A stretch of 64,000 nt of DNA from Orychophragmus violaceus (taxonomy: Eukaryota; Streptophyta; Magnoliopsida; Brassicales; Brassicaceae): the NCBI GenBank assembly GCA_030180135.1, contig CM058238.1, forward strand, positions 93,245,507 through 93,309,506, read 5' to 3'. The notes under the pieces were generated by a model. It saw nothing but the letters and a program-made list of their open reading frames with translations, did not search any database and was not told where the DNA came from. The stretch's first letter is position 1; each line of letters opens with the position of its first letter. Positions 32,279 through 43,310 of this stretch are shown here, piece by piece. The translations under genes and the position numbers were made by a program.

Positions 32279-32960
32279 TGAAGGAATTTCTAGCAGTTCT
32301 AATCAGGATTAGCAACCCTAGTCTGAATTCCGAGCCTAGGATCTAAGGTTCATGTAATTGAATCTAACAGGTCTCGAGATTACCTGATGAATATGCAGCG
32401 GAAGTGTTTGCAGATAATCGAGATCACGAAGCGCCTCAAATGTTGCGCCTCTACTGGTATCCACACGCACACAAACTGGACCGCAGGGATGCTAGTGCCT
32501 TACAGAGATCTAATCTCCAGAGAGGTCTGTTTATGTGTTCTGGTGGCTGTGAATTAGGTTAGGGACGAGTTTAGGTCGACCATATATCTTATATATGTCG
32601 GCTTAAACCACAACGGAATTAACCAACGATTAAACCGAATTAATCTGATTAATCCGCGAGTGCATCGATCGATGCAATATCTGCAACGATCGATGCTCCC
32701 CAGAACATTGATATCGAATGCATATCACATATGCATTTACTGGATCATTACCTTAATGATCAACCTCGCCTTTAACGCCCAGTTTTCTTAGGTGTGTGAC
32801 CCTGTAGGATCATATAACACTAGCAATGAGTTCTCAACTCATTGATCATAAGTGGCTTCTAGCAAAGCGTTATGACTACCTAGTGTTATGTGATTGTCTC
32901 ATCTCGACTATACGACTTTCACTTAGAGCAAGTACAGTAGATTTCAGGACATTCCCAACA
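32279..32960 (-). repeat. Copia-2 3' LTR
   Basis: 682 bp; includes a CGATCG module at 32662-32696. Confidence 0.95.
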
Positions 32961-33789
32961 ATCTCCCACTTGTACTGGAATCATCTATTCCTTTAATCCC
33001 TTTGTAGCTATATCTCAATCTGGCATAAGGCAAGCACTGTGTCATCCTTATTCAACCAGATTACGTTTATCGAATCCCGATTCGTACTGATGAAAAACAA
33101 ACGACTGACAATCACCTCGTTTGAGCGCGGCCACGCATTTCCAGTATCAAATCTTCGATAGGCCCAGAGATATTTAACTCCTGTTATATAGGAGGTACAA
33201 ATCCCATCTTGTTCCATCCATGTCTCTTTTATATTTCATGATACGCCTAATCTGTGTCTTTATGATCACCAGTTACGGCTGACGTTTGACAAGGTCAAGA
33301 CGAACCAATCCATATAAGAGAGGACATGATGAACTCAGGTCTAAGGACTACTCTCTTTAGTCGTAATGAGAAACTCTTATGACACTCATATAACATCTTG
33401 TAGAGTTCTCATTAACGGGTCAAGTCCGATCTTGTGTTCTCTAACACATATCTATGTGATTGACTTTAATACACTTATTAATGACTCCATGAAACATGGT
33501 CATCAGTCACCTCACATACTAGTCTCACGTGGTTGTTAATGTCCCACGTTAACAACCTCGACCAGGGACCATTTATAATTTATGTCATTTATTGCTTATA
33601 GGGTTTCATGATCAAGTCACATACTTGATGGCCTATAAAATGTCATAAATTACTTTGGGACTTTATATATATATTTAATTAACACAATTAAATAATGCTG
33701 AAACAATTTCATTAAAATAACATAACTATTATGTCTTTGTGAACATCATGTCATAACTAAAACAAATACAACTCCCACTGAAATCAAGA
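32961..33789 (-). other. Copia-2 3' UTR
   Basis: Noncoding. It shares long blocks with the 3' UTRs of Copia-1, -3 and -4 (TCATAAGGCAAG-like, GACAAATCCCATCTTGTTCC, AACTCAGGTCTAAGGACTA). Confidence 0.75.
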
Positions 33790-36700
33790 TCATATCTTAA
33801 GATATCTAATGCCTACAACAGTTGTATGAAACTCATGCTTAGGCCTTGGGAGGGGCTTGGTCAGTGGATCATCAACATTCTCATCCGTAGGGACTCTGCT
33901 GATCTTCACATCTCCTCTATTCACAATATCACGGATAAGGTGATATCTCCTTTCTATGTGTTTGGATTTCTGGTGTGATCTAGGTTCCTTTGTTTGCGCA
34001 ATGGCTCCATTGTTGTCACAATACAAAGCCACTGGCTCAGAAATGCTAGGAATCACACCAAGTTCAGTGATGAACTTCTTGATCCAAACAGCCTCCTTTG
34101 CCGCTTCAGAAGCAGCGAGGTACTCAGCTTCAGTTGTGGAATTTTCTACAGTGTCCTGCTTGGAACTCTTCCAGCTTACTGCACCGCCATTCAGGCAGAA
34201 GATGTAACCAGATTGCGATCGGAAATCATCTTGGTCTGTCTGAAAACTTGCGTCTGTGTAACCACTTACTACCAGCTCATCACTTCCTCCATACACCAAG
34301 AATTTATCTTTAGTATTTCTCAAATACTTCAGAATATTCTTGACTGCTGTCCAGTGACTTTCACCTGGATCCGATTGGTATCTACTCGTCATGCTTAAAG
34401 CACACGCAACATCTGGACGAGTACAGAGCATAGCATACATGATGGATCCCAACGCCGAGGCATAGGGAATCCGACTCATGCGATCTCGCTCAGCAGGTGT
34501 CTCAGGACACTGCTTCTTGCTGAGACTTATGCCATAAGACATTGGTATGAAGCCCTTCTTGGAATCTTGCATTCTGAACCTGTGTAAGACCTTATCGATA
34601 TAAGTGTCTTGACACAGTCCAATCAACTTGTTTGATCTATCTCTATAGATTCTTATTCCAAGAATATACGCGGCTTCTCCCATGTCTTTCATTGAAAAAC
34701 AACTTCCGAGCCAAGTCTTAACAGACTGTAACAACGGAACGTCATTTCCGAGAAGAAGTATGTCATCTACATACAACACGAGAAATGCAACTGCGCTCCC
34801 ACTAGTCTTCTTGTAAACACATGGTTCTTCTTCGCTTCTGATGAAATCAAACTTTTTGACTGCTTCATCAAAACGAAGATTCCAACTCCGAGATGCTTGC
34901 TTCAATCCATAAATGGATCGATGAAGTTTGCATACTTTCCTAGCTGCATTTGGATCGATGAAACCTTCGGGTTGTGTCATGTACACATCCTCTTCCAGAA
35001 TTCCATTAAGGAAAGCTGTTTTCACGTCCATTTGCCAGATCTCATAATCATAATGAGCAGCTGTTGCTAGGAGAATCCGAATGGATTTAAGCATGGCGAC
35101 AGGTGAATAGGTTTCTTCATAGTCAATACCATGAATTTGTTTGAAACCTTTTGCCACTAGCCTTGCTTTATATATCTGAATATTTCCATCCACATCAATT
35201 TTCTTCTTGAAAATCCATTTACACTCAATGGGTCTTGCACCATCGGGTAAATCAACCAAAGTCCATACTTGGTTCTGTGTCATGGATCCCATTTCGGATT
35301 CAGCGGCTTTCAGCCACTTTGCGGAGTCAGGGCTCATCATTGCTTCTTCGAAATTCGCTGGTTCATCACTGTCAATGATTAACAAATCATGACAATTGGT
35401 TACGAGAAATCCATATCTCTCGGGTTCGTGACGGATCCTTTCGGATCGGCGAATTTCAGGCTCCACAGGCGCCGTCTCTACAACTCTTTGTAGATCCAAC
35501 TGTTGCTCTTCCTCTACGGGTTGAGCATTTTCCTGCGGTTCTCGAACTTCTTCGAGTTGTACTTTACTCCCACTGTTTCTCTTGGAAAGAAACTCTCTCT
35601 CAAGAAAAACGCAGTTCCGAGCAACAAACACTTTGTTCTCGGATTGGTTGTAAAAGTAGTATGCCTTGGTTTCCTTAGGATAACCAACGAAGTAGCATTT
35701 ATCAGATTTGGGCTCGAGCTTATCTGTAATTAATCTCTTAACATAAGCTTCACAACCCCAAATCTTCAGGAAAGACACATTTGGAACATTTCCAGTCCAC
35801 ATCTCATGTGGTGTCTTTGCAACTGATTTTGACGGAACCCTATTTAGTGTAAACGCAGACGTTTCTAGAGCGTATCCCCAAAAGGATAATGGAAGAGTTG
35901 AGAGACTCATCATTGATCGAACCATATCTAATAAAGTCCGATTCCTCCTCTCAGACACGCCATTCCATTGTGGTGTTCCAGGAGGAGTGAGTTGTGAAAC
36001 AATTCCACAATCTCTCAAATGATCACTGAATTCTTGGCTTAAGTATTCTCCTCCACGATCTGATCGAAGAGCCTTAATACTTTTGCCAAGTTGATTCTGT
36101 ACTTCATTTTGGAACTCTTTGAACTTTTCAAAGGATTCCGACTTGTGTCTCATTAAATAGACATAGCCATACCTGCTGAAATCATCAGTGAAGGTAATGA
36201 AGTATCGAAAATTTCCTCTGGCACTTGTGCTCATTGGGCCGCATACATCTGTATGTATAAGGCCCAACAGGTCACTGGCCCTTTCGTTTGATTTGTTGAA
36301 AGGGGCCTTAGTCATTTTGCCTAGTAAACAAGATTCACATTTCTCACATGATTCATAATCAAATGAGCCCAAAAGCCCATCACTATGGAGCTTTTGAATC
36401 CATTTCTCGTTTATGTGGCCCAAACGACAATGCCATAGAAAAGTCTGATTCGTGTCATTTGATTTGAATCTCTTGGTGTTAATGTTATAGATTTCTGTGC
36501 TTTGGTTTAGAACATAAAGCCCATTCTCTAATGAGCTGCTACCATAATACATATCATTGTAATCAAAAGAACAACATTTATTCTTAATTGAAAACTGATA
36601 TCCTTCCAAATCCAAAACAGGAATAGAAATAATATTTCTGCTTATAGCAGGTACATAGTAGCAATTATGAAGTTCTAAAACCAAACCAGAAGGTAAAGAC

Positions 36701-37752
36701 AAGTTAAATGTTCCTACGGCTAATGCATCAACTCTTGCTCCATTCCCCACACGCAGGTCCACTTGTCCCCTTTCCAACGTCCTACTGTTGCTTAGGCCCT
36801 GCATATTTGTACAAATATGAGCACCACAGCCGGTATCCAATACCCAAGAAGTAGAACCAGAAGTGGTAACATTTACTTCTATAACATAAATACCTGAAGA
36901 TGAAGTCTCGAAAGTCTTCTTCTTCTTCTTCTCTTCCAAGAATTTGTTGCAATTTCTCTTCCAATGCCCAGGCTCTTTACAGTAATGGCACTTATCAGTC
37001 TCAGATGGGCCCGGCTTGGGCTTCGGGGCTGGCGCAGGCGTGTCCTGGTTCTCAACCGGGACTGCCTTGCCCTTTCCCTTGCCTTTGCCTAGTTTCTTAA
37101 ACTTCTTACCCCCTTGTACCATAAGTACATTAGGAGTGCCCTTCCTGATATTAGGCTCAGCTGTTTTGAGCATGCCATGCAGTTCAGTCAACGTCTTCGT
37201 CAAGTTGTTCATGTTATAGTTCATAACAAACTGATCATAACTTGACGGCAGTGACTGCAGAATGATGTCAGTAGCCAACTCTTGGCTAATGGGACAATCC
37301 AGTCTCCCCAGGTTATCAATATAACCCATCATCTTAATGACATGAGGACTGACCGGACTGTCCTTTGGTAGCTTGCATTCAATGAGAGATTTAACCGTCT
37401 GGTATCTCTCAGTTCGTGCTTGCTCCTGAAACATGCTTTTCAGGCTAGTAATCATATCCACTGGCGACTCCACGTTCTTGTATTGCTTCTGCAAGTCCGA
37501 GTTCATGTTAGCCAACATGAGACAATTCACATCGACCACATCATTGGAATGCTTGTCCCAAGCACTCCTTTCTGCATGTGCAGCATTGGATCTCGGTTTT
37601 TCAGGGAGAACATTTTCAAGGACATAGTCCCGCTTCTCCTGCTTGAGAACAATTCTCAAGTTCCGATACCATTCGAGAAAATTCGATCCATTTAACTTGT
37701 CCTTCTCAAGGACGGATCGCAGGGAGAAAGAATTATTATGAGTAGTAGTCAT
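33790..37752 (-). CDS. Copia-2 gag-pol polyprotein
   Basis: 1320 residues from MTTTHNNSFSLRSVL; an in-frame ATG 90 nt upstream is not used by relatives. Domains in order: copia gag (1-240), CCHC knuckle CHYCKEPGHWKRNC (about 254-267), lysine-rich linker, protease WVLDTGCGAH (about 302), pre-integrase zinc region HCRLGHI...C..C (about 440-500), integrase with FTDDFSRYG, RSDRGGEY and SERRNRT (about 517, 560, 596), RT with QMDVKTAFLNG and YVDDILLLG (about 991), RNase H with TDASF, TTEAEYLAAS (about 1206) and CDNNGA, ending in DPLTKPLPRPKHEF. All catalytic motifs are present. Such proteins act in cytoplasmic particles and then integrate cDNA in the nucleus. Confidence 0.96.
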   Translation of the reverse strand: MTTTHNNSFSLRSVLEKDKLNGSNFLEWYRNLRIVLKQEKRDYVLENVLPEKPRSNAAHAERSAWDKHSNDVVDVNCLMLANMNSDLQKQYKNVESPVDMITSLKSMFQEQARTERYQTVKSLIECKLPKDSPVSPHVIKMMGYIDNLGRLDCPISQELATDIILQSLPSSYDQFVMNYNMNNLTKTLTELHGMLKTAEPNIRKGTPNVLMVQGGKKFKKLGKGKGKGKAVPVENQDTPAPAPKPKPGPSETDKCHYCKEPGHWKRNCNKFLEEKKKKKTFETSSSGIYVIEVNVTTSGSTSWVLDTGCGAHICTNMQGLSNSRTLERGQVDLRVGNGARVDALAVGTFNLSLPSGLVLELHNCYYVPAISRNIISIPVLDLEGYQFSIKNKCCSFDYNDMYYGSSSLENGLYVLNQSTEIYNINTKRFKSNDTNQTFLWHCRLGHINEKWIQKLHSDGLLGSFDYESCEKCESCLLGKMTKAPFNKSNERASDLLGLIHTDVCGPMSTSARGNFRYFITFTDDFSRYGYVYLMRHKSESFEKFKEFQNEVQNQLGKSIKALRSDRGGEYLSQEFSDHLRDCGIVSQLTPPGTPQWNGVSERRNRTLLDMVRSMMSLSTLPLSFWGYALETSAFTLNRVPSKSVAKTPHEMWTGNVPNVSFLKIWGCEAYVKRLITDKLEPKSDKCYFVGYPKETKAYYFYNQSENKVFVARNCVFLEREFLSKRNSGSKVQLEEVREPQENAQPVEEEQQLDLQRVVETAPVEPEIRRSERIRHEPERYGFLVTNCHDLLIIDSDEPANFEEAMMSPDSAKWLKAAESEMGSMTQNQVWTLVDLPDGARPIECKWIFKKKIDVDGNIQIYKARLVAKGFKQIHGIDYEETYSPVAMLKSIRILLATAAHYDYEIWQMDVKTAFLNGILEEDVYMTQPEGFIDPNAARKVCKLHRSIYGLKQASRSWNLRFDEAVKKFDFIRSEEEPCVYKKTSGSAVAFLVLYVDDILLLGNDVPLLQSVKTWLGSCFSMKDMGEAAYILGIRIYRDRSNKLIGLCQDTYIDKVLHRFRMQDSKKGFIPMSYGISLSKKQCPETPAERDRMSRIPYASALGSIMYAMLCTRPDVACALSMTSRYQSDPGESHWTAVKNILKYLRNTKDKFLVYGGSDELVVSGYTDASFQTDQDDFRSQSGYIFCLNGGAVSWKSSKQDTVENSTTEAEYLAASEAAKEAVWIKKFITELGVIPSISEPVALYCDNNGAIAQTKEPRSHQKSKHIERRYHLIRDIVNRGDVKISRVPTDENVDDPLTKPLPRPKHEFHTTVVGIRYLKI

Positions 37753-38811
37753 AGCTGAGAACATAGAAAAGAAAAAAGGTTTAGTTATGATGTTCAAGAA
37801 ATGAGAAATCTTAACTTTTAAGAAAACTCGCATTATATTCAATCAATGCTTCCTCAGATGAATATAATGATCCAAGACCCATATTTTACTAAATTCAAGT
37901 GAGCCACTGGCTTTCACTCAACTTTAGCTATTTAGGTAAGCAACAACCTTGCTAGTTATATCCAATATAACTCTTGGTTGTGGATCGACATCTTATGTCC
38001 AATCCACCTGATGTCTCTGGGCCCAAAACGATTTTGATAGCCCAGTCAAGCAAACCAATCTCTTCAGTCATGTAATTGTTGATGTCTTGCACTGCAAGCC
38101 CATTAACACGATTACTTCATGCCTTACTCATGTAATTGTTGATACCTTGCACTGCAAGCCTATCGTACAATGAAATGAGTCTTGACAGTTGATAAGATTG
38201 GAAAGACATCAAGTATCACTTGATATTTGGTCGAGGAACGGAACCATTTAAAACGTTCAGTTTTACTATGTTTTAATTCTTATAATTAATCAATCCGCGA
38301 TAACCGATCAATCCAATTGATCCGGTTTTGAATACCGGTCAGCGTCGATCGATGCTACATTAGCATCGGTCGATGCCAACCTAATCAAACCAATCGCATT
38401 TAAACCATTCACAGTGTTCGACCATTATTAACCAAGCTCGATAACTGGTCCAATCCAATTGAACCGATCCAACAATCTCGCGAGGCTGTGTCGATCGATG
38501 CAACAATTGCGTCGATCGACACTAGGCGAAAACTAGGTTTATTTGGGTTTTCGCCCTGCATCGATCGTTGCCGGATTGGCAACGATCGACACCATGCGAA
38601 AAACCCTAAATTTATTCGGGGTTTCGCCCTGCATCGATCGATGCCGGATTGGCATCGATCGACACCATGCGAGAAAACCCTTAAACGTTTTCGAACAGAA
38701 CCCTAAACTAGGTTTTCAGGAAAACGAATTTTAGCAAGTTTGTATCAACTATACACAGATTCAGATTCAACCAATCTAATCAACATGCTACAGATTCAAT
38801 GGAACCCTAAA
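37753..38811 (-). other. Copia-2 5' leader with four CGATCG modules
   Basis: Noncoding. Modules at 38342-38376, 38488-38522, 38558-38592 and 38631-38665. The last two lie in a roughly 73-bp tandem duplication (ACCCTAAATTTATTCGGGGT-type flanks followed by CGCCCTGCATCGATCG). The two short arginine-rich ORFs here are by-products of the repeats. Confidence 0.75.
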
Positions 38812-38823
38812 GCTCTGATACCA

Positions 38824-39505
38824 TGAAGGAATTTCTAGCAGTTCTAATCAGGATTAGCAACCCTAGTCTGAATTCCGAGCCTAGGATCTAAGGTTCATGT
38901 AATTGAATCTAACAGGTCTCGAGATTACCTGATGAATATGCAGCGGAAGTGTTTGCAGATAATCGAGATCACGAAGCGCCTCAAATGCTGCGCCTCTACT
39001 GGTATCCACACGCACACAAACTGGACCGCAGGGATGCTAGTGCCTTACAGAGATCTAATCTCCAGAGAGGTCTGTTTCTGTGTTCTGGTGGCTGTGAATT
39101 AGGTTAGGGACGAGTTTAGGTCGACCATATATCTTATATATGTCGGCTTAAACCACAACGGAATTAACCAACGATTAAACCGAATTAATCTGATTAATCC
39201 GCGAGTGCATCGATCGATGCAATATCTGCAACGATCGATGCTCCCCAGAACATTGATATCGAATGCATATCACATATGCATTTACTGGATCATTACCTTA
39301 ATGATCAACCTCGCCTTTAATGTCCAGTTTGCTTAGGTGTGTGACCCTGTAGGATCATATAACACTAGCAATGAGTTCTAAACTCATTGATCATAAGTGG
39401 CTTCTAGCAAAGCGTTATGACTACCTAGTGTTATGTGATTGTCTCATCTTGACTATACGACTTTCACTTAGAGCAAGTACAGTAGATTTCAGGACATTCC
39501 CAACA
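38824..39505 (-). repeat. Copia-2 5' LTR
   Basis: 682 bp with a CGATCG module at 39207-39241. The right TSD TTTTG follows at 39506. Confidence 0.95.
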
Positions 39506-39568
39506 TTTTGCTACCTACCTAATATTTTGTCCATTTTGGGTTTATTAGCTAATTGTCCCTATAAAAAA

Positions 39569-40090
39569 TAGAATGATAAAATGAAGTATTAATCTATATT
39601 TAGAGTAATTTCACTTTTTCTATTTTAGAATTGAAAATACAATCTTATTGAAGAAAATTTACTCCAAAATAGAATTAATAGAGTGTAATTGGAGTAGTCA
39701 TAAATCAATCTTGCACATAATAATTAGGAAGTTATGGAACCAACCATTATTCTATTTACATAATAAGGCACTTTGTCTTTTGAAAGTCACTTTAAGGCAT
39801 TTTCAATATTTTACATATTATGAGAGTAAAATTGTGTAAATTTTCTTTAAATTGGAAAGTTTCGGTTGGATGGTGATAAAATGAGAATGAAATGTAGTTT
39901 TAGTGTGTTGTTAGATCTTTTATCGATCATGTTGCAGAGTGATTCCGGGGAATATGTAGTTCTCTTCTTGGCTGAGTTATATCCTATATCGGATCACTGT
40001 TTGTCTCATTCTTCTCTTGACGATATGAGTCACATTCTGATTTTGTTTTTTTCCCACTGAATGAATGAATAATCATCAAACTATGTTGAA
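39569..40090. other. AT-rich host or TE-flank sequence
   Basis: No gene recognised. ATTTAGAGTAATTTCAC and TTTACTCCAAAATAGAATT phrases resemble small crucifer AT-rich elements and mirror the left MULE flank. The 3' LTR expected for the adjoining minus-strand Copia relic was not recognised. Confidence 0.35.
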
Positions 40091-40264
40091 GGATACCATG
40101 ATGAGGCATGTTCTGATGTTGTAAACCCTAGATGTTGTATATTCATTGAGTAACCCAAAAATATCCCTTCATCATTTTTAAGACAAACTTTTTAAAGTGA
40201 TTTTGGTGATTCAAAATATAGCATTTGGAACCAAAGACATGAAAATAGCTAAGATTATACAGTG

Positions 40265-42374
40265 TCTTTCCTTTCCACAACTCATAAGGCATTTTGTAAA
40301 TCCTTTTCTGACATACACCATGTTAATGATGTACATGCAGTGTTGACCGCTTCAGCCCATAATTTGACAAGTATATTACTTCCATGAATCATAGCCCTCG
40401 CCATTTCTTGAAGAGTCATATTTTTTTTATTCTCAACTACACCATTTTGTTGAAGAGTGCGTAGAGCTGAAAATTCATGGATTATTCCATGATCTTCACA
40501 AAATAGTTTCATAGCCTCATTCTGAAACTCTCCTTCATGATCAATTCAAACATGTTTGTTACTTTCTTATTTTTTTTATCAATTGAAGGGCCAAATTCTA
40601 AAGTTGTTAGCTCTATCAGATTTCTCACGAATGAATTTAACCCAATTGAACCGTGTGAAATCATCCACAAGCACAAAGACATAATTCTTTCCACCCAAAA
40701 TTTCTACTTGCATTGGCCCCATCAAATCCATGTGAACTAACTCCAGTGCATATTTTACTGAATGTCAAGAACCTTCTTGTGTTAAGCTTTGACTTGCTAG
40801 TCCTTTTTGCATAGTCCACAAATTATCCTTTCACACCCTTTGATCTGAGGTACTCTATGCATAATCTCTTTATTGATGAGGGTTGTCAAGTTGCGGACAT
40901 TCATATGTCTTAGACATTGATGCCACAAATTCAGATCATCTCTCTTGTTGAGGCACTTCATTGTATCCTTCCACATATAGCAGTTTTTACTTGATTGTAT
41001 CCCTTGAAGAACAACATCATGATTTTCATTGATAGATTTGCACTGAATACTGGTGAAGACAACTGCCAATCCTTTATCACATATCTGACTCACGGTGATA
41101 ATAATTACCTTGAGTCTTTTCACCAAATACACATTCATTAGTTTGGGTACCTCATTTTCATTGATTTGTCCCTTACCTAGAATGAGACCATGTACTCCAT
41201 CTCCAAACGTGAATTTTTCTCCCTCGATTGTCTTAACACTTTGTAGATTTCTCATGTTTCTTCTCATGTGTCGAGAACATCCACTGTCAAAGTACTATGT
41301 GATTGTCTCCTCGTGATCATCTGACACGAACGCTATGTTGCACCTAAAACCAAGACCAAATCTTGTTCATATTGCTACATTTGTCAAGGATTGATGCAGA
41401 TCGGCCGTCCTTACCTAAATTTGCTTCCTTAAAACATTCCAGAAGAAACTCCCATGTCGTTTTAGCTAGTTAACATGTTCCCTGAATTTGCGACAGTAAA
41501 CTTTGATGTGTCCAACATCTCCACAGAACTAACACTCATTATCCCTTGTTTTGCTTCCTTCAGGCTCCTTGAAGTCTTGTTTTGAAAATCCACTCGAGAC
41601 AAACTTGATGGTTTCAATTTCTCATGTTCTCCTTCCCGTGTATCCAAGACCTCAGTGGCTTTTCTCATTTTTTTCCTAAGCTTAGGATCTCATCGAGCTG
41701 CTTTGTTTCTGCAAACATATGAATCTTTTTGTGGTGTTTTGTGAGTTCAGCTTGAAGTCCTGCAGATGTCTCTCGTTCAGCTATCAACTCTTGTTTCATC
41801 TTATCAACCTTGATAGCTAGATTCACTTTTCTCTAACTAGAGTCAGACTCTCATGGCTGAATTTTTTTTTGTCATGATTTCTAGCTTCATCGATTCAATG
41901 ATTGCTTCAACATGTATCTAATTTTTACAAAAGTATCTCTAACCGCCTTGTAGCTTTAAGCCAAATTCAGTTCTTGCTCAGATCCATAGTACATTTCATC
42001 TTCTTCTCCTTAAAATTATGTGATCCCAACAAAAACAACAAAAATTTCAGATCTTGTTTCAATTTCATTGCTCTCAATTATTGTATCTTCTTCTGCAAGT
42101 AAGGATTTTTCCTTCGTCTGATTTTGATCATTGACACTTAAGATGTGTATGTCCAAGGCTTTGGCATCCAAAACACTTTATCTCCCTTCTCTTCACTGTA
42201 GGAAATTATGTCTAGTCGTTAACAAAGCCTTTGCATTCATGGCACTGAATCTCATCACGTTTTGACACATTTTCTCATTCAGGTTGCTTCTTGTTGGAAT
42301 TAAACTTTTTCTGTGTTGGCCCTTATCCTTGCTCAACCCTTCGTAAAAACTCGATCAAAACTTCGGACCAACAA
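40265..42374 (-). pseudogene. Decayed copia pol (nucleocapsid, pre-integrase, integrase)
   Basis: Integrase C-terminal pieces (TLQQNGVVENKK, about 40440) show the conserved Asn-Gly-Val-x-Glu region. The pre-integrase block has DLNLWHQCLRHMNVRNL (about 40895-40945) and the C..C pair CERIICGLC. Nucleocapsid-like CFGCQSLGHTHLKC appears near 42130-42170, with an IQCHEC start of a second knuckle near 42240. The paired knuckles recall SIRE-like elements. Many stops and frameshifts; the relic continues at 46084. Confidence 0.72.
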
Positions 42375-43093
42375 TGTAATATCGTGTCACGTATTACGTC
42401 AACGGAAAGCTTAGAGTTCAATGGAAAGTTACCGAGAGCATTTATGCAATTTTGGAAGTCCAGGGGTATTTTGGTAATTTTACCAAAAATGAAGACGACA
42501 AGATTTGACGGGCCAAGTAATCTTATTTTTTATTTAAAAAGATTTCTTCGAAGACGGAGAGCGCTGAAATCAGAATTTTAGGATGTTTTACGGGCTGTCG
42601 AAAATGAAAGCTGACAAAACCAAGAAAAAGACAGAAAGGCCTCTAAAGTGCTCCAAAAATTATGAAATTTAGACCAAAGCACTATTAATATATATGAGCT
42701 ATTTATAAAAGGAATTAGCAATATTTGATCCCATGATTAAGTTATGATTTTTAGATCATTAAGAAGTAAATAATGATTAAAAATAAAAAAAATACAAATA
42801 TATGGACTTGGACTTTGGAGCAAGGGAAGTTGGGATAACAGATGAAGTAGTAGTAGACATAAAAATCAAACCCAAAAAGTATCATGGGCCACGAAATTGA
42901 TAGAGATGATTAGATCCGTTGAATGTGAATTTAGATGCATTGCACCAAAGGGACACCTCACCATTGTTCAATGAATTTGGGATAGTGTGGTGGCAGCCAT
43001 CTAAGTAATTTCTAGAATTTCGGAGAGAAAAGCATGGAGGGAGATGAGGATGGAGGAGTGACACTTGTATGGTGTTGATCTACCTTCTTTCAC

Positions 43094-43102
43094 TATAAAA
43101 GG
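43094..43102 (+). promoter_or_regulatory. TATA box of the long LTR
   Basis: TATAAAAGG, followed about 30-50 bp later by CCATACACCAAAACTCACAA, a typical plant initiator/leader region, then GA repeats. Confidence 0.65.
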
Positions 43103-43144
43103 AGAGTTCCCCTAACTCATTTCCATACACCAAAACTCACAAGA

Positions 43145-43310
43145 GTAAAATAAGAGAGAAAGAAGGGAGGAAGAAGAAGAAGAGAGCCGGAGGGAGGAAG
43201 AAGAAGAGAGAAGCCGGAGGGAGGAAGAATAAGAGAGAAGCCGGAGAAGGAAGAAGAGAGAAGGAAGAGAGAGAGAGAAAGAAGGAGGAAGTTAGAGAGA
43301 GAAAGAAAAT
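43145..43310 (+). repeat. GA-rich leader repeat in the long LTR
   Basis: Repeats of GGAGGAAGAAGAAGAGAG-type units interspersed with GCCGG, low complexity; probably untranslated leader. Confidence 0.7.

Larger units (their letters stand above)
32279..39505 (-). mobile_element. Copia-2: full-length Ty1/copia element with intact gag-pol
   Basis: Two 682-bp LTRs (32279-32960, 38824-39505) lie within a TTTTG duplication (32274-32278 and 39506-39510). The PBS TGGTATCAGAGC (38812-38823) and purine tract AAGTGGGAGAT (from about 32971) are in place on the minus strand. I count about seven LTR differences (about 99%). It encodes one intact 1320-residue polyprotein and is therefore a candidate autonomous element. 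It is nested in the right end of the MULE. Confidence 0.96.
14070..39559. mobile_element. Large non-TIR MULE carrying ULP-like, F-box-like and MURA genes
   Basis: Candidate boundaries are a 9-bp direct repeat TATAAAAAA at 14061-14069 and 39560-39568, the duplication length of Mutator-like elements. No strong terminal inverted repeat is visible. A subterminal block ATACCCCTNCGA occurs in inverted orientation about 83-107 bp from each end (14153-14164; complement at 32221-32232, ignoring Copia-2). Without Copia-1 and Copia-2 the element is about 10.9 kb. The content fits ULP-bearing plant MULEs such as the Kaonashi type: DUF1985/ULP gene (+), F-box-like gene (-), MURA transposase (-). The repeat is A-rich, so the exact ends remain tentative; membership of the three genes in one element is more secure. 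Confidence 0.65.

Noticed and set aside
38488..38734. Short ORFs in the Copia-2 leader
   Set aside because: Repeat-driven frames over CGATCG modules, outside gag-pol.
39371..40060. Small ORFs between MULE end and old Copia relic
   Set aside because: AT-rich chance frames with no recognisable motif.
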